The notes beneath the pieces are model-generated. The model had not been told where the DNA came from and did no database searches. It saw only the letters and a program-made list of their open reading frames with translations. The position numbers were made by a program, and so were the translations under genes. A stretch of 34,818 nt of DNA from a candidate division WWE3 bacterium (lineage in GTDB: Bacteria > Patescibacteriota > WWE3 > JAUXAW01): positions 1 through 34,818 of the forward strand of contig JAUXAW010000007.1 in the NCBI GenBank assembly GCA_030619715.1. The letters are read 5' to 3'. This document shows, in pieces, positions 1 through 8,054 of this stretch (position 1 is its first letter; the number at the start of each line of letters is the position of its first letter).

Positions 1-506
1 GTCAGAGTTCGCTCGGGGGTTAAGAGTGCGTTCTTGATCAACTGTTGAGTTAGAGTAGAACCGCCGGCCAGGCCTCGACCGGTAATAATAAACTTAATCG
101 AACGAATATAGCCAGTAATATCGAATCCCCGATGATGATAAAAATTTTGGTCCTCGATGGCAATCGTTGCCTGACGCAGATAGAGGGGAACGTCGTCGAG
201 CTTGACCAAAGCCCGATTTTTTTCGCCGTGGACATCGTAGAGAAGCTCTCCGTTGCGGTCGTAAATTTTGGTTGAAAGTTCAACATCGCGAGCGATGAGG
301 GAGGTGGGGGAGGGGAGTCGGCGAGAATAATAAGCAACGGTAATGGTACCAAAAAACAAACCGCTGACGAGGAAGAAAAGAACAACGGCAGCGGCGACCG
401 TCGCCCAAAAGATGGGCTTGCGGTAGGTTGACATATATTTTACCTGCCGCTTGTGCTTTCTGATTGGATGATAACGGTTGGGCTTTAAGGTTCTTCCTTT
501 TCTCAT
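1..506 (-). CDS. Penicillin-binding protein 1A-like, GT51 transglycosylase N-terminus (partial, runs off left edge)
   Basis: Minus-strand reading from ATG at 506: MRKGRTLKPN...TMhelix...YDRNGELLYDVHGEKN...RQATIAIEDQNFYHHRGFDITGYIRS...GGSTLTQQLIKNALLTPERTL; EDQNFYHHRGFD and GGSTLTQQLIKN are GT51 motifs. Missing from the ORF track because it is open at the edge. Confidence 0.93.
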   Translation of the reverse strand, partial: MRKGRTLKPNRYHPIRKHKRQVKYMSTYRKPIFWATVAAAVVLFFLVSGLFFGTITVAYYSRRLPSPTSLIARDVELSTKIYDRNGELLYDVHGEKNRALVKLDDVPLYLRQATIAIEDQNFYHHRGFDITGYIRSIKFIITGRGLAGGSTLTQQLIKNALLTPERTL

Positions 507-547
507 CTCCTGATTATTTTATCACAAAATGGTAAAATGGGAATGAG

Positions 548-649
548 ATGAGATTCTTTCGGAAGCATAAAAAGGTTTGGACAATAATAATGGTAGTGGC
601 GTCGTTGGGTTTGGTTATCGGTTCGCTGCTGCCATTAATACTAAGGTAA
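548..649 (+). CDS. 33-aa single-TM microprotein (MRFFRKHKKVWTIIMVVASLGLVIGSLLPLILR)
   Basis: ATG...TAA directly upstream of recG; basic N-terminus plus one hydrophobic helix; -10-like TAAAAT 9 nt upstream of ATG. Confidence 0.5.
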   Translation: MRFFRKHKKVWTIIMVVASLGLVIGSLLPLILR

Positions 650-658
650 AACAAGCGC

Positions 659-2713
659 ATGCTTCTCTCCGATCCTATTACAACCATCCCACTAGTTGGA
701 AAATCCTACGCCAACCGTTTGAAGAAACTCGATATTGAGACTATTGAGGATCTTCTCCACCACTATCCCTTCCGCTACGAAGACTTTTCTGTGAAGAAGA
801 AGCTCAACGAGCTGATTGCCGGCGAAACAGTAACGGTGACCGCCACCGTCTTGGAAATCAAAAACATCTACACCCGCGGGGGCAAGCGACTAACTTTCGC
901 CACCGTTGCCGATGAAACTGGTCAACTTGAGGTTGTCTGGTTCAACCAACCGTATATAACAAATACTGTCAAGAAGAACGATTCAATTAATCTTTCTGGG
1001 CGCTTAGGCGAGTTTAGCAAGAAACCAACGTTCGTTAGCCCGGAATATGAAAAATTGGGGGCGTCTTCCACCATCCATACCGGCAGGTTGGTACCAGTTT
1101 ACCCCGAAACCCGCGGCGTGACCTCCAAATGGCTCCGCTCCCGCATCAACGCAGCCATTCAGCCATTTAACCATTTAGCCATTGACGAAATTGAATTCCT
1201 ACCTAACGAAATCCGAGAGCAACAGGATTTGATTGACCTTAAATCCGCCACCAACCAGATCCATTTCCCCGAAGACATGGATCAAGTTGAGGAGGCACGA
1301 AAACGGCTCGGTTTTGACGAGTTTTTCCTGATGCAGCTTCAGGCGCTCAAGCGTCGTCAAGAATGGCAGAAACGCCCGCTTGCGCGGAAGTTCAAAGTTC
1401 AAAGTTCAAAATTCAAAATTGACGCATTCGTAAATTCACTACCCTTTGAGTTGACTGACGCCCAGAAGAGAGCGGTTGATGAGATCCTAAAGGATTTAGA
1501 AAAAGACGTTCCGATGAATAGGTTATTGGAAGGCGACGTCGGAAGTGGGAAGACCGTCGTTGCCGCCGTTGCCATTTACGCCGCTCACCTGAACGGGTTG
1601 CAGTCGGCAATAATGGCGCCGACCGAAATTTTGGCCGAACAGCATTTTCGTACTATCTCCGAGTTACTCAAACCACTCGGAGTTAGTGTGGCTTTAAGGA
1701 CCGGAGCAAGAAAATCCTCAATCCTCAATCCTCAATTCTCAATTCTTATTGGCACTCACGCCCTTCTCTTCGATTCCGTCGAATTCAAAAACCTCGGTCT
1801 CGTCATCATCGACGAGCAACATCGGTTTGGAGTAGAGCAGAGAGCAAAACTTCTCAAGAAAACTGGGGACGATACCGTCCCACACCTTTTAACCATGACT
1901 GCAACCCCAATCCCAAGAAGTCTGGCCCTAACCGCTTACGGTGATCTTGACATTTCCGTCCTTGACGAAATGCCGCCGGGACGAAAAGAAGTCATTACCT
2001 GGGTCGTTCCCAATCACAAACGCCAGGCGGCGTATAATTGGATTAGGGAACAGATAAAGGACGACGCTCAAGCCTTCGTCATCTGTCCTCTGATTGAAGA
2101 GTCTGAAGCGGAAACGATGCAAACGGTCAAAGCGGCAACGGTGGAATTTGAAAGACTGTCCAAAAAAGTTTTTCCCGACCTGAAGTTGGCCCTTTTGCAC
2201 GGCCGGATAAAATCAAGAGAGAAAAATGAAATCTTAGCCGATTTCAAAAACGGTAAGTATGATATTCTGGTTTCGACCCAAGTGGTTGAGGTGGGAATTG
2301 ATGTCCCGACGGCAACCTTAATGATTATCGAGGGCGGCGACCGCTTTGGACTCGCGTCTTTGCACCAACTGCGGGGCCGGGTCGGCCGTTCAACTCGTCA
2401 GTCCTACTGTCTTCTTTTCACTGAGTCAAGAAGCCGAAAAGCTCACAACCGTCTCAAAGCAATGGAAGAACTCAACGACGGCTTCAAGCTGGCCGAGATC
2501 GACTTAAAAATGAGGGGACCGGGGGAGATTTACGGCGTCAAACAACACGGGTTGATGCGTCTTAAGATCGCCTCGCTTTCCGATGTCAAACTAATCGAGA
2601 CAACAAGAAACGAAGCGAAGGGGTTGTTGGAGGAGGATCCGAACTTAAAGCATCATCTAGCTTTGAAAGAAAAACTAACAAGAATGTCAGGGGAGTTGGT
2701 AGAACCAAATTAA
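659..2713 (+). CDS. recG: ATP-dependent DNA helicase RecG
   Basis: [11 protein letters not shown] Walker [27 protein letters not shown] motifs. Confidence 0.97.
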   Translation: MLLSDPITTIPLVGKSYANRLKKLDIETIEDLLHHYPFRYEDFSVKKKLNELIAGETVTVTATVLEIKNIYTRGGKRLTFATVADETGQLEVVWFNQPYITNTVKKNDSINLSGRLGEFSKKPTFVSPEYEKLGASSTIHTGRLVPVYPETRGVTSKWLRSRINAAIQPFNHLAIDEIEFLPNEIREQQDLIDLKSATNQIHFPEDMDQVEEARKRLGFDEFFLMQLQALKRRQEWQKRPLARKFKVQSSKFKIDAFVNSLPFELTDAQKRAVDEILKDLEKDVPMNRLLEGDVGSGKTVVAAVAIYAAHLNGLQSAIMAPTEILAEQHFRTISELLKPLGVSVALRTGARKSSILNPQFSILIGTHALLFDSVEFKNLGLVIIDEQHRFGVEQRAKLLKKTGDDTVPHLLTMTATPIPRSLALTAYGDLDISVLDEMPPGRKEVITWVVPNHKRQAAYNWIREQIKDDAQAFVICPLIEESEAETMQTVKAATVEFERLSKKVFPDLKLALLHGRIKSREKNEILADFKNGKYDILVSTQVVEVGIDVPTATLMIIEGGDRFGLASLHQLRGRVGRSTRQSYCLLFTESRSRKAHNRLKAMEELNDGFKLAEIDLKMRGPGEIYGVKQHGLMRLKIASLSDVKLIETTRNEAKGLLEEDPNLKHHLALKEKLTRMSGELVEPN

Positions 2714-3264
2714 TGAGAATAACCTCAGGATTAGTAAAAGGTTACAAATTAAAAATCCCTCCCGGTGATCGAGTCAAGCCTGCACAGTCTATTGTCCGCC
2801 AGGCCATCTTTAACATCATTGGAGAGTTCGTTAAAGAAGCAAGAGTTCTTGACCTCTTCGCCGGCAGTGGGTCATTGGGAATTGAAGCTCTAAGTAGAGG
2901 GGCCGCCTGGTGCGATTTCGTGGACAAAGATAAAAAATGCGCCGAAGTGATCAAAGAGAATCTCGTCAACACTCGCTTCGAAGACAAGGCCAAAGTTTAC
3001 ACCATGAAAGCCAAAACCTTTATACAGAGGCCTGACAAGGGCGAAGCCCTTGATAAGGTTGATTTTATCTTCCTTTCGCCGCCGTATGCCCAAGGAGTAG
3101 ATTTGGAACTGCTCAAAAAATTAGCCAAAATCTCAAAGAGTAGGGGACTAGTCATCTTCGAGCACGCCAAAGAAACCGAGGTTCCCGCCGAAATCGACAG
3201 CCTAAAACTCCTCGACCAGCGGACGTATGGTGCTGCGACGGTATCTTTCTTGCAAAAAGGTTGA
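2713..3264 (+). CDS. rsmD: 16S rRNA (guanine(966)-N(2))-methyltransferase RsmD
   Basis: [46 protein letters not shown]; overlaps recG stop by 1 nt. Confidence 0.93.
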   Translation: MRITSGLVKGYKLKIPPGDRVKPAQSIVRQAIFNIIGEFVKEARVLDLFAGSGSLGIEALSRGAAWCDFVDKDKKCAEVIKENLVNTRFEDKAKVYTMKAKTFIQRPDKGEALDKVDFIFLSPPYAQGVDLELLKKLAKISKSRGLVIFEHAKETEVPAEIDSLKLLDQRTYGAATVSFLQKG

Positions 3265-3373
3265 AAGTTTTCAAATGTTTATAAAGTTTTAACAAAATCG
3301 CCCTTTTGACTCACGATCGTGAGTTAAACGGCACTTTTTCGCGAAAGTTCTGAATGTTTTGAAACTTTTGAGG
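3262..3373. repeat. ~110-bp imperfect palindrome, copy A (core ACTCACGATCGTGAGT at 3309-3324)
   Basis: Arms of TTTTGAAA/AAAGTTTT-type sequence around the core; related copies at 24030-24145 and 31310-31428. Confidence 0.8.
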
Positions 3374-3388
3374 AAGGACCATCTCCAC

Positions 3389-3417
3389 TTGACAAACGGC
3401 CTCTAATGTGGTATACT
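3389..3417 (+). promoter_or_regulatory. Sigma70-type promoter, cassette 1
   Basis: TTGACA-17 nt-TATACT; block TTGACAAACGGCCTCTAATGTGGTATACT recurs at 4094 with one change. Confidence 0.85.
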
Positions 3418-3449
3418 GCCACTATCAAGAGCTCTTCGGCTCTTTGAAA

Positions 3450-3486
3450 GCTTTCCGCCGGTCTTCCGCTGGAAAGCATTTTTTCC
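3450..3486 (+). terminator. Intrinsic-terminator-like hairpin in the leader (attenuator candidate)
   Basis: GCTTTCC-gc-CGG-tctt-CCG-ct-GGAAAGC-ATTTTTT between promoter and SD. Confidence 0.65.
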
Positions 3487-3843
3487 ATGGCTATTATTCA
3501 AAACCAAAATTCAAAAGCGCAGAGAAAAAAGGAGGATCAGCGATGCGAGGGAGGTTTTTCAAGGGGAAATTCTTCAACAAGATCGCCGGGGGAACGGGTA
3601 ACGGGTGCGGATCTCGAGCACCTTCCCGAAAACAGCTCTATCTATTTCCAAGTGCAAGACTGCGCAGCAGTCTGCCAGCCACACCTCGTAGAGGTCATCG
3701 TCAAGAGTGTGGTGAGAATAGACGGGGTTCCGGAGGGGCTTCGGATCGAAGGGATTATTGATAGAATGGGCCCCACCACCAAGGTGGTGATGGTGTATTG
3801 CTCAGTAACCCAGTCCGGGTGGATAACCTGGGATCAACAGTAG
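3487..3843 (+). CDS. Hypothetical protein, cassette 1 ORF (probable start ATG 3543 in another frame; see finding on the G5 run)
   Basis: Globular-looking C-terminal half HLVEVIVKSVVRIDGVPEGLRIEGIIDRMGPTTKVVMVYCSVTQSGWITW; strong SD AAGGAGG precedes ATG 3543 (+1 frame offset). Confidence 0.5.
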   Translation: MAIIQNQNSKAQRKKEDQRCEGGFSRGNSSTRSPGERVTGADLEHLPENSSIYFQVQDCAAVCQPHLVEVIVKSVVRIDGVPEGLRIEGIIDRMGPTTKVVMVYCSVTQSGWITWDQQ

Positions 3844-3850
3844 TCCCGAT

Positions 3851-3910
3851 GCCCTGGTGACAGCGCGCAAGCAACATCAAGCGCACTCGTCATCAGGGCG
3901 TTCTTCTTTA
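3851..3910 (+). terminator. Long hairpin terminator, copy 1
   Basis: GCCCTGGTGACAGCGCGCAAGCAACATCAAGCGCACTCGTCATCAGGGC then GTTCTTCTTT; 49 nt identical to 4793-4841. Confidence 0.85.
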
Positions 3911-3941
3911 CCAAAAATTCCCACAGGTGCGGGATAAAATG

Positions 3942-3997
3942 GTAACAGGTAAACCTGTCACTACGATTTGAGATGTAGTGACACACTTGTGTGTTAC
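3942..3997. repeat. Inverted pair of 23-nt GTAG-type REP hairpins (3942-3964 and 3975-3997)
   Basis: GTAACAGGTAAACCTGTCACTAC + 10 nt + GTAGTGACACACTTGTGTGTTAC. Confidence 0.8.
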
Positions 3998-4065
3998 CCC
4001 CAACCGAAAAGTGATGTTATTTCCGAACGGCCGTAAGCGAATTACATCACTTCCATAAATAGTAC

Positions 4066-4081
4066 AGCGGTACGTACCGCT
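4066..4081. other. Perfect 16-bp palindrome AGCGGTACGTACCGCT
   Basis: Read directly; 12 nt upstream of the cassette 2 -35 box. Confidence 0.8.
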
Positions 4082-4093
4082 AAACTCTTACAC

Positions 4094-4122
4094 TTGACAA
4101 ACGGCCCCTAATGTGGTATACT
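4094..4122 (+). promoter_or_regulatory. Cassette 2 promoter P1
   Basis: TTGACA-17-TATACT, near-identical to cassette 1. Confidence 0.85.
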
Positions 4123-4161
4123 TAAAGGGTAGATGTAGTAGCGAACTTTAGTTCACCCAAT

Positions 4162-4190
4162 TTGACAAAGGGGCAAAAGTATGTTATAAT
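4162..4190 (+). promoter_or_regulatory. Cassette 2 promoter P2 (consensus)
   Basis: TTGACA-17-TATAAT. Confidence 0.85.
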
Positions 4191-4323
4191 CAAGGTGTAA
4201 GACGATGGAGAGAGGCCCGAAGGGGCTTTTGGTAGAAGGACACGAGGTACTCGTTTCTTTCCATCAGGAGCCCATCGGCTCTTTGAAATCAAAAAAGCCA
4301 TTAAGAGCATAAAATAGAAAGGG

Positions 4324-4854
4324 GTGGAAAACGTGGACAAATACACAAGGTACGCACTATCCACGCACGAGGCCGGCCACTTCGTGATCTGCAAGTGGCT
4401 CGGTGACGAGCCATCACTAGTGATAATAGACACAGAAGAGGGATGGTTCAGAACGCGGCACGATATTCCGCGAGGAGAGAAAGACGCAAACCGCCGACAT
4501 CTAATCATAAGTGCTGCCGCTGGATTTGCGGCTAAGCAGGTCGTATTTGGCAGTTATGAGGAGGCGGAGAGCGCCGAAGACGTACAACACATTACGGCAT
4601 TAGGAGGAACAGTTCCCGACGCGGTTGCGTCAGTTGTGGAACTGCTCGTACCCCTCAAATATGTGGTAATGTCCGTCGCGGAAGCCATCGACGCCGCGGC
4701 AGATCAAGGTCGCAAGCAAATTAGCGCCGAGGAGCTCCAGATTCACTATGAACTCGGTCTGAATATTGCATGCCACGCGGCGATCAACCAACGCCCTGGT
4801 GACAGCGCGCAAGCAACATCAAGCGCACTCGTCATCAGGGCGGTTTCTTTTTGA
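4324..4854 (+). CDS. Standalone FtsH/M41-like zinc metallopeptidase domain protein (no AAA+ domain)
   Basis: ALSTHEAGHFVICKWLG (HExxH) and AAAGFAAKQVVFGSYEEAESAEDVQHI, resembling M41 GGRAAEE..FG....ND; start may be GTG 4333 after AAAGGGG. Confidence 0.65.
   Translation: MENVDKYTRYALSTHEAGHFVICKWLGDEPSLVIIDTEEGWFRTRHDIPRGEKDANRRHLIISAAAGFAAKQVVFGSYEEAESAEDVQHITALGGTVPDAVASVVELLVPLKYVVMSVAEAIDAAADQGRKQISAEELQIHYELGLNIACHAAINQRPGDSAQATSSALVIRAVSF
4793..4853 (+). terminator. Long hairpin terminator, copy 2, overlapping the 3' end of the M41-like ORF
   Basis: 49 nt identical to 3851-3899, followed by GGTTTCTTTTT. Confidence 0.85.
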
Positions 4855-4903
4855 GAAACAGCTTTTGACTAAGCACAGCTTTTCTGGTTTAATATACAAC
4901 ATA

Positions 4904-5077
4904 ATGGGAGCAGTACCGAAAAGGAAACCGTCAAAAGGAAGAAAGAGGCGCCGACGGGCGCACGATGCCCTAAAAGCGCCGAGAACGGTGAAGTGTCCGC
5001 ATTGTGGAGCAGATAAATTGCCACATAGAGAATGTTCTGAGTGTAGTGGTTATAAAAAACCTAAAGCTAAAACATAA
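4904..5077 (+). CDS. rpmF: 50S ribosomal protein L32
   Basis: MGAVPKRKPSKGRKRRRRAHDALKAPRTVKCPHCGADKLPHRECSECSGYKK; start internal to the 4766 ORF. Confidence 0.93.
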   Translation: MGAVPKRKPSKGRKRRRRAHDALKAPRTVKCPHCGADKLPHRECSECSGYKKPKAKT

Positions 5078-5150
5078 GGATTTGAGGTTTTAATTTTCAA
5101 TTTTCAAATCCCAATTTTCTTGGAGATTTCATCCTGGCACCTTAAATAAG

Positions 5151-5579
5151 ATGAAGACAAAATTGGATCCTCGACACGAAGCAAGAAGGGTAGCTCTAAG
5201 TGTGCTATTTGGTTGGTCGTTTCTTTCCAAAGATATTGACCAATTGACTGAGCTTGCCAAAGAGAGTTTGGGTGACAAGGAGTTCGACAAGAATTTGGCC
5301 GAGTCGCTAATTAGCGGTGTCGTCACAAACTTGGAGACAATCGACCAAATTATCAAGGCGACCGCCACCGAATGGCCACTCGAACAAATTGCCCGTGCCG
5401 ACCTTATCTGCCTGCGCATCGCCGTCTTTGAACTTTACATTGCCCAAAGTGTTCCCCACAAAGTGGCGATCGATGAGTGCATCGAGCTGGCCAAAGAGTT
5501 CGGCTCAGAGCAGTCGGGAAAATTTGTTAATGGGGTTTTGGGGACGATTGTGAAAACGCTGTTGCCGGAGAAAGCATGA
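5151..5579 (+). CDS. nusB: Transcription antitermination factor NusB
   Basis: RHEARRVALSVLFGW...AVFELYIAQSVPHKVAIDECIELAKEFGSEQSGKFVNGVLG. Confidence 0.9.
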   Translation: MKTKLDPRHEARRVALSVLFGWSFLSKDIDQLTELAKESLGDKEFDKNLAESLISGVVTNLETIDQIIKATATEWPLEQIARADLICLRIAVFELYIAQSVPHKVAIDECIELAKEFGSEQSGKFVNGVLGTIVKTLLPEKA

Positions 5580-5833
5580 CTTCAAAGTTTAGAGAACAAA
5601 TCTACAATTTAATATCCGAGCAACTGGGGGTTGAAGGGGGAAAAATTACTACCGAGGCCCACTTCGCCGACGACCTAAACGCCGGGAGTTTGGAAATGGC
5701 GGAACTAGTGGCTCGTGTTCAAGAAAAACTCAACGTCGAACTTGATCCGTTAAAGGTTAAAAGAATTGAAACTGTTGACGACCTTGTTCATCTAGTTTTT
5801 GATAAACTGAATGGGTTGCTAGAGGAAGAATGA
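5576..5833 (+). CDS. acpP: Acyl carrier protein-like
   Basis: FADDLNAGSLEMAELVARVQEKLNVELD. Confidence 0.85.
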   Translation: MTSKFREQIYNLISEQLGVEGGKITTEAHFADDLNAGSLEMAELVARVQEKLNVELDPLKVKRIETVDDLVHLVFDKLNGLLEEE

Positions 5834-6495
5834 ACATACCAGAATTCAAAAACAAAGATTTGCTCGAAAACGCATTCATTCACAGGTCATATTTGAACGA
5901 GCACCCGGGGTGCAAGCTCCCTTCTAACGAGAGATTAGAGTTTCTGGGGGATGCCATCTTGGAATTCCTAACCTCGGAGCATCTTTACGAAACCTACGAC
6001 CAAGAGCCCGAGGGACGGCTAACGGCCTACCGCTCGTCGCTGGTCAAAACCGAAACTTTGGCCGCGCTGGCAAGAGATTTGGATTTCGGCAGCAGGTTGA
6101 AACTTTCTCGAGGGGAAGATGAGTCCGGCGGTCGGGAGAGCGAGTATCTGCTGGCGGACACTTTTGAAGCTTTTTTGGGGGCGCTTTACCTAGATCAGGA
6201 AATCCCTGCTTGCCGAAAATTTTTGGAGGAAACGCTTTTTCCCAAACTTGGCAAAATTGTGGCAACCAAAGCTTACAAAGACTACAAAAGTTTGCTTCAG
6301 GAAATTGCCCAAGAAAAGGTCAACTTTACACCTATCTATAGAGTTCTTGACGAGTGGGGACCGGATCACGTCAAAACTTTCAAGGTTGGTGTTTTCATCA
6401 AAGATAAACAAGAGGGAGTGGGGGAGGGGAGCAGTAAACAAAGGGGTGAAGTTGAGGCGGCGAGGGATGCATTGGAGGAACTAGGGTGGCAGTAA
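5830..6495 (+). CDS. rnc: Ribonuclease III
   Basis: NERLEFLGDAILEFL, DTFEAFLGALYLD, C-terminal dsRBD. Confidence 0.95.
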   Translation: MNIPEFKNKDLLENAFIHRSYLNEHPGCKLPSNERLEFLGDAILEFLTSEHLYETYDQEPEGRLTAYRSSLVKTETLAALARDLDFGSRLKLSRGEDESGGRESEYLLADTFEAFLGALYLDQEIPACRKFLEETLFPKLGKIVATKAYKDYKSLLQEIAQEKVNFTPIYRVLDEWGPDHVKTFKVGVFIKDKQEGVGEGSSKQRGEVEAARDALEELGWQ

Positions 6496-6773
6496 AGATT
6501 AGATTATCAAGAACTGGAAAAAAGAATGCTCCATCATACCGAATCGTGGCCATTGATTCCCGCTCACCGCGGGATGGACGCCCGTTGGAAATTTTGGGAC
6601 ATTACAACCCATCGATGACTCCTGTTTCATTTTCTGTCAACAAAGAGCGTCTCAAGTACTGGCAGTCCGTCGGAGCCCAGATGACCGAAGCGGTGGAAAG
6701 CCTACTAAAAGGAACGTACAAATACAAGAAGTATGAAGGTGCTAAAAAAGTGGAGGAGGAAACTAAGAAGTGA
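6486..6773 (+). CDS. rpsP: 30S ribosomal protein S16
   Basis: MAVKIRLSRTGKKNAPSYRIVAIDSRSPRDGRPLEILGHYNP. Confidence 0.96.
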   Translation: MAVKIRLSRTGKKNAPSYRIVAIDSRSPRDGRPLEILGHYNPSMTPVSFSVNKERLKYWQSVGAQMTEAVESLLKGTYKYKKYEGAKKVEEETKK

Positions 6774-6777
6774 TAAA

Positions 6778-6888
6778 ATTTTCAAATCCCAAATCCCAAT
6801 GAAGCTCCAAATTCCAATTCTTAAAACATTGAAAATTTGGTCATTGAGATTTCATTGGAGCTTGGAGCTTGAAAATTGAAAATTATTC
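6778..6888. repeat. Intergenic 7-mer-based imperfect palindrome, copy 1
   Basis: TTTTCAAATCCCAAATCCCAATGAAGCTCC...CATTGAGATTTCATTGGAGCTTGGAGCTTGAAAATTGAAAATT. Confidence 0.8.
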
Positions 6889-6889
6889 C

Positions 6890-7159
6890 ATGAAGGATCT
6901 CTTAGAATATTTAGTTACATCTATCGTTGAACAACCAGAAGCGGTTAAAGTTCAAGCGACCGAAACCCCCGAAGGTTTTGTCAACCTCCAAATTACCGTC
7001 GCTCCGGAGGATATGGGAATGGTAATTGGGAAAGGGGGAAGGATAATTAGGGCGCTGAGGAACCTTGTCAGGGTTAAAGCAATTAAAGAGAATAAGAGGG
7101 TGAACGTAGAATTGACAGAAAGCCAAAATTTTCAAATCCCAAATTCCAAATCCCAATGA
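6890..7159 (+). CDS. khpA: KH-domain RNA-binding protein KhpA (YlqC family)
   Basis: MKDLLEYLVTSIVEQPEAV...MGMVIGKGGRIIRALRNLVRV; C-terminal SQNFQIPNSKSQ is repeat-derived. Confidence 0.9.
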   Translation: MKDLLEYLVTSIVEQPEAVKVQATETPEGFVNLQITVAPEDMGMVIGKGGRIIRALRNLVRVKAIKENKRVNVELTESQNFQIPNSKSQ

Positions 7160-7277
7160 AGCTCCAAATTCCAATTCTCAAACGTTTGACAATTCGAGCG
7201 TTAGCGAGAATTGAGAGCGAAGCGCCAAATTGAGTCATTGAGATTTCATTGAAAATTGGAGCTTGAAAATTGAAAAT
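7121..7277. repeat. Intergenic 7-mer-based imperfect palindrome, copy 2, with an internal insert
   Basis: Same arms as 6778-6888; extra GAGCGTTAGCGAGAATTGAGAGCGAAGCGCC in the middle. Confidence 0.75.
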
Positions 7278-7283
7278 TCCACA

Positions 7284-7961
7284 ATGAAAATCGATATAAT
7301 AACACTTTTCCCGAAAATGTTCTCCGGTCCCTTTGACGAGTCCATCATCAAACGCGCTCAGGAAAAGGGTTTAGTGGAAATAGAAATTCGTAACCTAAGG
7401 GACTGGGCAGTGGATAAGCGGGGAACGGTTGATGACCGGCCTTTTGGTGGCGGTCCCGGCATGGTCATCAAGCCTCAACCGGTCTTCGACGCGGTTGAGT
7501 CTTTAAAATCAAAAAGCAAAAAGCAAAAAGCAAAAATAATTTTGCTCACTCCTCAAGGTCAACCTTTCAACCAACAAACTGCACAACACCTGTCGAAATC
7601 TGACCATCTCATCCTCATCTGCGGCCATTACGAGGGGGTTGACGAAAGAGTCCGGGAACATCTCGTTGACGAAGAAATTTCCATCGGCGATTATGTTTTG
7701 ACCGGAGGAGAGCTGCCGGCGATGGTTGTTACCGACGCCATCGTCCGCCTCATTCCCGGCGTCCTCGAAAAACCCGAAGCGATCAAGCAGGAGTCGTTTT
7801 CGCCTCTTCTTGAAGCTCCGCAATACACAAGACCGGAAAACTTCAAAGGTTGGAAAGTTCCGGAGGTTTTGCTATCTGGAAATCATCAAGAAATTGCCAA
7901 GTGGCGAAAAGAACAAGCCCTCAAAAGAACCAAAGAAAGAAGACCCGACCTCCTAAAATAG
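7284..7961 (+). CDS. trmD: tRNA (guanine-N1)-methyltransferase TrmD
   Basis: [47 protein letters not shown]. Confidence 0.96.
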   Translation: MKIDIITLFPKMFSGPFDESIIKRAQEKGLVEIEIRNLRDWAVDKRGTVDDRPFGGGPGMVIKPQPVFDAVESLKSKSKKQKAKIILLTPQGQPFNQQTAQHLSKSDHLILICGHYEGVDERVREHLVDEEISIGDYVLTGGELPAMVVTDAIVRLIPGVLEKPEAIKQESFSPLLEAPQYTRPENFKGWKVPEVLLSGNHQEIAKWRKEQALKRTKERRPDLLK

Positions 7962-8005
7962 TAGGTTGAACCTATTGTCTAATTAAAGGGGATTTAAAAA
8001 GAGAG

Positions 8006-8040
8006 AAGCCCTCGAAGGTACTTAGTCCTCGAGGGCTTTT
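8006..8040. terminator. Bidirectional intrinsic terminator between convergent trmD and the 8055 ORF
   Basis: AAGCCCTCGA-loop-TCGAGGGCTT with T-rich flanks on both strands. Confidence 0.75.
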
Positions 8041-8054
8041 GGGCTACCAGAGGT

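Noticed and set aside
50-385. 111-aa minus ORF in the track
   Set aside because: Out of frame with the clear GT51 penicillin-binding protein reading on the same strand.
3408-3761. 117-aa plus ORF in the track
   Set aside because: Its start overlaps the -10 box and it reads through the leader terminator; only the part from ATG 3543 is considered, and its C-terminal half looks out of frame.
3942-4081. CRISPR-like array
   Set aside because: Inverted hairpins with short spacers and differing stems, not direct repeats with uniform spacers; no cas genes.
3851-4841. 49-nt repeats as integron attC sites
   Set aside because: No GTTRRRY/RYYYAAC ends, no integrase nearby (the xer gene is of housekeeping type), and a T-tract follows each hairpin, so a terminator explains them better.
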